A DNA stretch of 25,320 nucleotides, taken from contig DAHG01000066.1 of assembly GCA_002495885.1 (NCBI GenBank), forward strand, positions 1 through 25,320, written 5' to 3'. The DNA is from Methanocellaceae archaeon UBA148 (lineage in GTDB: Archaea; Halobacteriota; UBA148). This document shows, in pieces, positions 22,471-25,320 of the stretch (the first letter of the stretch is position 1; the number at the start of each line of letters is the position of its first letter). The notes below the pieces were generated by a model that had not been told where the DNA came from, did no database searches, and saw only the letters and a program-made list of their open reading frames with translations. The position numbers and the translations under genes were made by a program.

Positions 22471-23343
22471 ATGGTGATTATTTTGAAGATATATCCTGAA
22501 TGCATACCTTGCTTGCTTGCTAGAGTTCACTATGAGGCTGAACTGTCCACTGACGATATGGAACTCCAACACAAAGCTATCCAAGCTGGAGTTCAATGGT
22601 TATGTGGAGAATATCGCCATAATGCCCCACTCACTTATATCTCAACTGGAGTTCATCGTAGTGCATATGATATTTTGGGGAATGATCCCTATATCACAAA
22701 AAAGAAAATGAGCAATGAGATTGCGCTAAAATTTCTTCCAGCTATCCAGAAAATCGTAGAGTCAGATTCTGAGGGGGCATTCAGAAGAAGCATTATCGCT
22801 TCGATCATCGGCAATTCGTTTGATTTTGGTGTGCTCGGATTTGAGCCCGAAGCGCGATTTGAGGATTATTTTATGGAAGTCTTTGAAAAAGGGCTGGATG
22901 TAGACGATATCGATGACATGGTGGGCCTACTAGACGAAGTCCTATACCTTACGGATAATTGTGGTGAGATAGTCTTTGATGGGTTGGTGTTGGACCAGAT
23001 CAAGAGGTTGGGCGGTCGTACAACCCTAGTGGTGAAAGGTGCACCCATACTTACAGATGCTACGCTGGAAGATGCAAATGATACGGGAGTTAGCCGGAAA
23101 GCGGACAGGGTGTTGACAACTGGCTCAAATGCGGTTGGCGTTAACATGGATGAAGCTCCATACGATCTGGTTGAAGCTTTGCATTCGTCTTCGTTGATAA
23201 TCAGCAAGGGTATGGCAAACTATGAATCACTGTCAGAGTATGACTTCAATCCAATAGCATATCTTCTCAGAGCTAAATGCGAGCCAATAGCAAAGTCTTT
23301 GGGTGTGAAGAAGGGTTGGAATGTAGCGAAGCTCTGTTTGTAA
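22471..23343 (+). CDS. DUF89 (damage-control phosphatase-like) protein
   Basis: The DUF89 family includes metal-dependent phosphatases that remove damaged phospho-metabolites, and some eukaryotic members methylate carboxyl groups. From ATG 22471 the 290-residue product reads MVIILKIYPECIPCLLARVHYEAEL, with the CxxC typical of archaeal members. The metal site motif DNCGEIVFD follows (conserved as DNxGE), then VVKGAPILTDAT, GVSRKADRVLTTGSNAVG and SKGMANYESLSE. In-frame GTG 22474 and TTG 22483 (MKIYPEC) are alternative starts. The frame is open upstream to 22357, but that part has no family match. No operon partner is seen, and the substrate is unknown. Confidence 0.9.
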   Translation: MVIILKIYPECIPCLLARVHYEAELSTDDMELQHKAIQAGVQWLCGEYRHNAPLTYISTGVHRSAYDILGNDPYITKKKMSNEIALKFLPAIQKIVESDSEGAFRRSIIASIIGNSFDFGVLGFEPEARFEDYFMEVFEKGLDVDDIDDMVGLLDEVLYLTDNCGEIVFDGLVLDQIKRLGGRTTLVVKGAPILTDATLEDANDTGVSRKADRVLTTGSNAVGVNMDEAPYDLVEALHSSSLIISKGMANYESLSEYDFNPIAYLLRAKCEPIAKSLGVKKGWNVAKLCL

Positions 23344-23627
23344 TAGGAATTCATTGGCAATATCTATTTATTGGAATGGACTGTCAGGGGATTGTGGCTA
23401 TTTATTGATATTGGACAAGTGGTAAGTCAATGCTGTACCTATTCGCGAACTTCGCGGTCTAATTTAATTCTCTTCAGGGATTAGCTCCCACCCCGTAGCT
23501 CTCTTCAGCTATCCTACCATAATTGTATCTTTTTAATGGTTTTTCACTCTATCATGGCTAACCCTCAAACTCTCACCGACAATATCTTTATGAAAAAGGA
23601 TTACAACTAGTAGATTGTGATCCTAAA
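23344..23627. other. Intergenic region with three small hairpins before the CooT-GAPDH operon
   Basis: Within 23444-23511 three short hairpins follow each other: CGCG-AACTT-CGCG (23444-23456 region), GGGA-TTAGCTCCC-type (23477-23489) and TAGCT-CTCTTC-AGCTA (23496-23511). The octamer CTCTTCAG occurs twice (23470-23477, 23501-23508). A TATA-like stretch near 23523-23540 and another near 23582-23590 may serve the downstream operon. No gene was seen and no known RNA family recognised. Confidence 0.4.
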
Positions 23628-23816
23628 ATGTGTGAATCCAGCGTAGTGCTTGAAGTCAACGGCAAGATGGAGACCTTGATGGAAGATGTTATCCGTATTT
23701 TGATCAAAGGTGATGACATTGAGCTTATCGGAATATTTGGCGAGAGAAAAAATATAAGGGGTCGCATCGTCGATATCGACGTGAACAAACACGAAATCGT
23801 GATCAAAGGTGGGTAG
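23628..23816 (+). CDS. CooT-like small nickel-binding protein
   Basis: The 62-residue protein begins MCESSVVLEVNGKMETLMED and continues VIRILIKGDDIELIGIFGER, then KNIRGRIVDIDVNKHEIVIK. This is the pattern of the CooT family: Cys at position 2, an MEDV segment and a GE-K-RGRI-DID core. In Rhodospirillum rubrum CooT binds Ni(II) through Cys2 and helps mature the carbon monoxide dehydrogenase. Archaeal members are common in organisms with Ni-CODH/ACS, but their role is less clear. Only 1 nt separates its stop from the GAPDH ATG, so the two are co-translated. No CODH gene is in the window. Confidence 0.82.
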   Translation: MCESSVVLEVNGKMETLMEDVIRILIKGDDIELIGIFGERKNIRGRIVDIDVNKHEIVIKGG

Positions 23817-23817
23817 G

Positions 23818-24828
23818 ATGGTTAAAGTAGCAATAAATGGTTATGGGACCATCGGCAAGAGAGTAGCAGATGCAGTAAAGGCTCAAGACGATATGGGGGT
23901 CGTAGGCGTCGCAAAGACGCGACCCAATTTTGAAGCTAGGCTGGCTATTGAAAGGGGATACGATGTGTATGCGGCCATTCCAGAGACGTATGGTGATTTT
24001 GAAAGGGCTGGAATCAATATCGCTGGAACGCTCCAAGACCTGCTGGGTGAAGCAGATGTAGTCGTAGACTGCACTCCTGGAGGGACAGGGGCTCAAAATA
24101 AGTCAATGTATGAGAAAGCAGGAATAAAAGCGATATTCCAAGGCGGTGAGAAACACGGGGTGGCAGAATTCTCATTTAATGCGGCCTGTAATTACGAAGA
24201 AGCATTAGGACGTGATTTTCTTCGAGTGGTCTCTTGTAACACTACTGGGCTTTGCAGAGCCCTGAACCCCCTGGACAAAGAATTTGGCGTGGAAAAGGTC
24301 AGAGCTTTGCTTGTACGTCGAGCTGCTGATCCTAACGATGCCAAGAAGGGACCGATCAACTCAATAGTGCCAGACCCAGTTACGCTGCCATCGCATCATG
24401 GACCAGATGTTCAGACCGTACTCCCTCATCTAAATATCACAACTCTTGCAATCAAGGTTCCCACCACCCTAATGCATCTTCACGTGTTGAACGTCGTATT
24501 TACCAAAAACCCAGAGATCGATAACGTAAAAGCAGTCTTGAAAAAAGCCCCCCGCATACGATTCGTGAGTGCAGCAGATGGCATAACTTCGACCGCATCC
24601 ATCATCGAATTGGGAAGGGACCTAATCAGGCCAAGATATGACATTTGGGAGAATTGCATATGGGAAGAATCGGTTAGCATCAAGGAGGAATTATACTTCT
24701 TCCAGGCGATCCACCAGGAGTCCATCGTCATTCCAGAGAACATCGATGCAATCCGGGCGATGGCCGAACTGGAAGAAAATGGACAGAAATCGATCATTAA
24801 GACGAATAAAGCTATGGGCATGATATGA
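23818..24828 (+). CDS. gap: Type II (archaeal) glyceraldehyde-3-phosphate dehydrogenase
   Basis: This phosphorylating GAPDH interconverts glyceraldehyde-3-phosphate and 1,3-bisphosphoglycerate with NAD(P), mainly in the gluconeogenic direction in methanogens. The 336-residue protein from ATG 23818 shows the Rossmann motif INGYGTIGKRV (6-16), the segment DCTPGGTGAQNK (84-95), the catalytic Cys140 in SCNTTGLCRAL, LVRRAADPNDAKKGPINSIV and SHHGPDVQTVLP. These are signatures of the archaeal type. An in-frame GTG at 23809 overlaps the CooT stop and is less likely. TudS-like follows 1 nt after the stop. Confidence 0.96.
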   Translation: MVKVAINGYGTIGKRVADAVKAQDDMGVVGVAKTRPNFEARLAIERGYDVYAAIPETYGDFERAGINIAGTLQDLLGEADVVVDCTPGGTGAQNKSMYEKAGIKAIFQGGEKHGVAEFSFNAACNYEEALGRDFLRVVSCNTTGLCRALNPLDKEFGVEKVRALLVRRAADPNDAKKGPINSIVPDPVTLPSHHGPDVQTVLPHLNITTLAIKVPTTLMHLHVLNVVFTKNPEIDNVKAVLKKAPRIRFVSAADGITSTASIIELGRDLIRPRYDIWENCIWEESVSIKEELYFFQAIHQESIVIPENIDAIRAMAELEENGQKSIIKTNKAMGMI

Positions 24829-24829
24829 T

Positions 24830-25282
24830 ATGAGCGCTGAGCAAAGAATACAGGTGGTTGCCCACTGTTTGCTCAATCCTACGGTGAGAATAGGAAAAGG
24901 AATAGCGTTCGTATCCAACACACCAGTAATACAGCTTCCATGTCCTGAGACGATCTACTTTGGGCTAAGCAGATGGGAGTTGACGAAGAATCAACTAGAT
25001 TTTCCAAAATATAGACGATTTTGCCGCCGGCTATTCAGACCGTATGCGGATTTAATCCAGCAGTTGGCCGAAAAAGGCATGTGCATCGAAATGATCGGAT
25101 TAGCAAAAAGCCCATCATGTGCAGCAGAGCTTACCACTATGGGATATAAGGGCGGCAAAATCCAACGGTGTGAGCATGAGCATGTGAGGGGCAAAGGAGT
25201 GTTCTTCGAGGAGATTGAGTCTGAGCTGAGCCAGCGAGGCATTCAGATTAAGATGTCAGACCATAAAATGGAGACCCACTAG
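24830..25282 (+). CDS. TudS/DUF523-like putative [4Fe-4S] desulfidase
   Basis: The 150-residue protein has three spaced cysteines in conserved settings: AHCLLNPTVR (C13), QLPCPETIYFGLSRWELTK (C38) and GLAKSPSCAAE (C97). This C-CPE-SPSC pattern belongs to DUF523/TudS and its relatives, where the cysteines hold a [4Fe-4S] cluster that removes sulfur from thiolated nucleobases such as 2-thiouracil. The archaeal branch with the LSRWE motif lacks a known substrate, so function is inferred. The ATG at 24830 is 1 nt after the GAPDH stop, making it the third gene of the CooT-GAPDH operon. Confidence 0.82.
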   Translation: MSAEQRIQVVAHCLLNPTVRIGKGIAFVSNTPVIQLPCPETIYFGLSRWELTKNQLDFPKYRRFCRRLFRPYADLIQQLAEKGMCIEMIGLAKSPSCAAELTTMGYKGGKIQRCEHEHVRGKGVFFEEIESELSQRGIQIKMSDHKMETH

Positions 25283-25304
25283 TATATCTGAAGGTTTGAC
25301 CAAA

Positions 25305-25315
25305 TCTATAAATAT
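25305..25315 (+). promoter_or_regulatory. TATA-like box at the window end
   Basis: TCTATAAATAT, preceded by purine-rich CAAA, has the shape of a BRE/TATA pair and points to a gene starting just beyond the window. Confidence 0.35.
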
Positions 25316-25320
25316 CATGA

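Noticed and set aside
1..25320. Search for insertion sequences, phage genes, toxin-antitoxin pairs or defence genes
   Set aside because: No transposase, integrase, restriction or toxin-like protein was recognised in any intact frame.

Overview
The window is archaeal and most likely euryarchaeal, from the methanogen/ANME side (Methanomicrobia or Methanosarcinales-like). This rests on the gene content: GGGP synthase for ether lipids, archaeal ribosomal proteins (L40e, S19e, L39e, L31e, LX), an RNase P protein, aIF6, prefoldin alpha, SRP54/FtsY, a PAN proteasomal ATPase, aMBF1, pyruvoyl-dependent arginine decarboxylase and a phosphorylating type II GAPDH. Promoters look archaeal (TATA boxes about 25 nt upstream of short leaders), and one tRNA has an intron at the canonical 37/38 site. 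No phylogeny was run, so the exact lineage is inference.

Layout. 1-188: C-terminal tail of a membrane-anchored surface protein. 320-1892 (minus): GGGP synthase, L40e and the 16S rRNA aminocarboxypropyltransferase Tsr3. 1951-2404 (plus): intron-containing tRNA-Gly(TCC), whose last base is also the first base of the gene for RNase P protein Rnp4. 2628-10346 (plus): a long, tightly packed operon of S19e, PDCD5, a PP-loop ATPase of unknown role, L39e, L31e, aIF6, LX, prefoldin alpha, FtsY, SRP54, a Trm112-like zinc protein, a two-TM membrane protein and CTP synthase. 10599-13931 (plus): ArgD, HisC, an AK6/Fap7-type kinase and an archaetidylinositol phosphate synthase (frameshifted). 13947-15828: PAN and aMBF1, divergent from a compact shared promoter. 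15875-18265: arginine decarboxylase (minus) divergent from a nucleoside phosphorylase pair (plus; the first gene is frameshifted), with four copies of an 11-bp element between them. 18346-19170 (minus): tRNA-Gly(CCC) and a pentapeptide-like repeat protein. 19306-20632 (plus): a DUF434-type protein and a lipoprotein, both frameshifted. 20738-22144 (minus): membrane-anchored alkaline-phosphatase-superfamily hydrolase. 22471-23343 (plus): DUF89 protein. 23628-25282 (plus): CooT-like Ni-binding protein, GAPDH and a TudS/DUF523-like protein.

The first 13 kb is housekeeping. It combines late ribosome assembly, tunnel-exit ribosomal proteins and co-translational targeting (SRP54/FtsY) in one transcription unit, so its members probably act on the growing large subunit and the nascent chain. 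The second half is more accessory. Its most interesting signals are the 11-bp element cluster between arginine decarboxylase and the methylthio-nucleoside salvage genes, which suggests one regulator for agmatine/polyamine supply and salvage, the tRNA/RNase P protein fusion transcript, and the 33-bp repeats of the pentapeptide-like gene. Four otherwise well-preserved genes between about 13.6 and 20.3 kb each carry a single-base frameshift. Local sequencing or assembly error is the simplest explanation, but it needs checking against reads.
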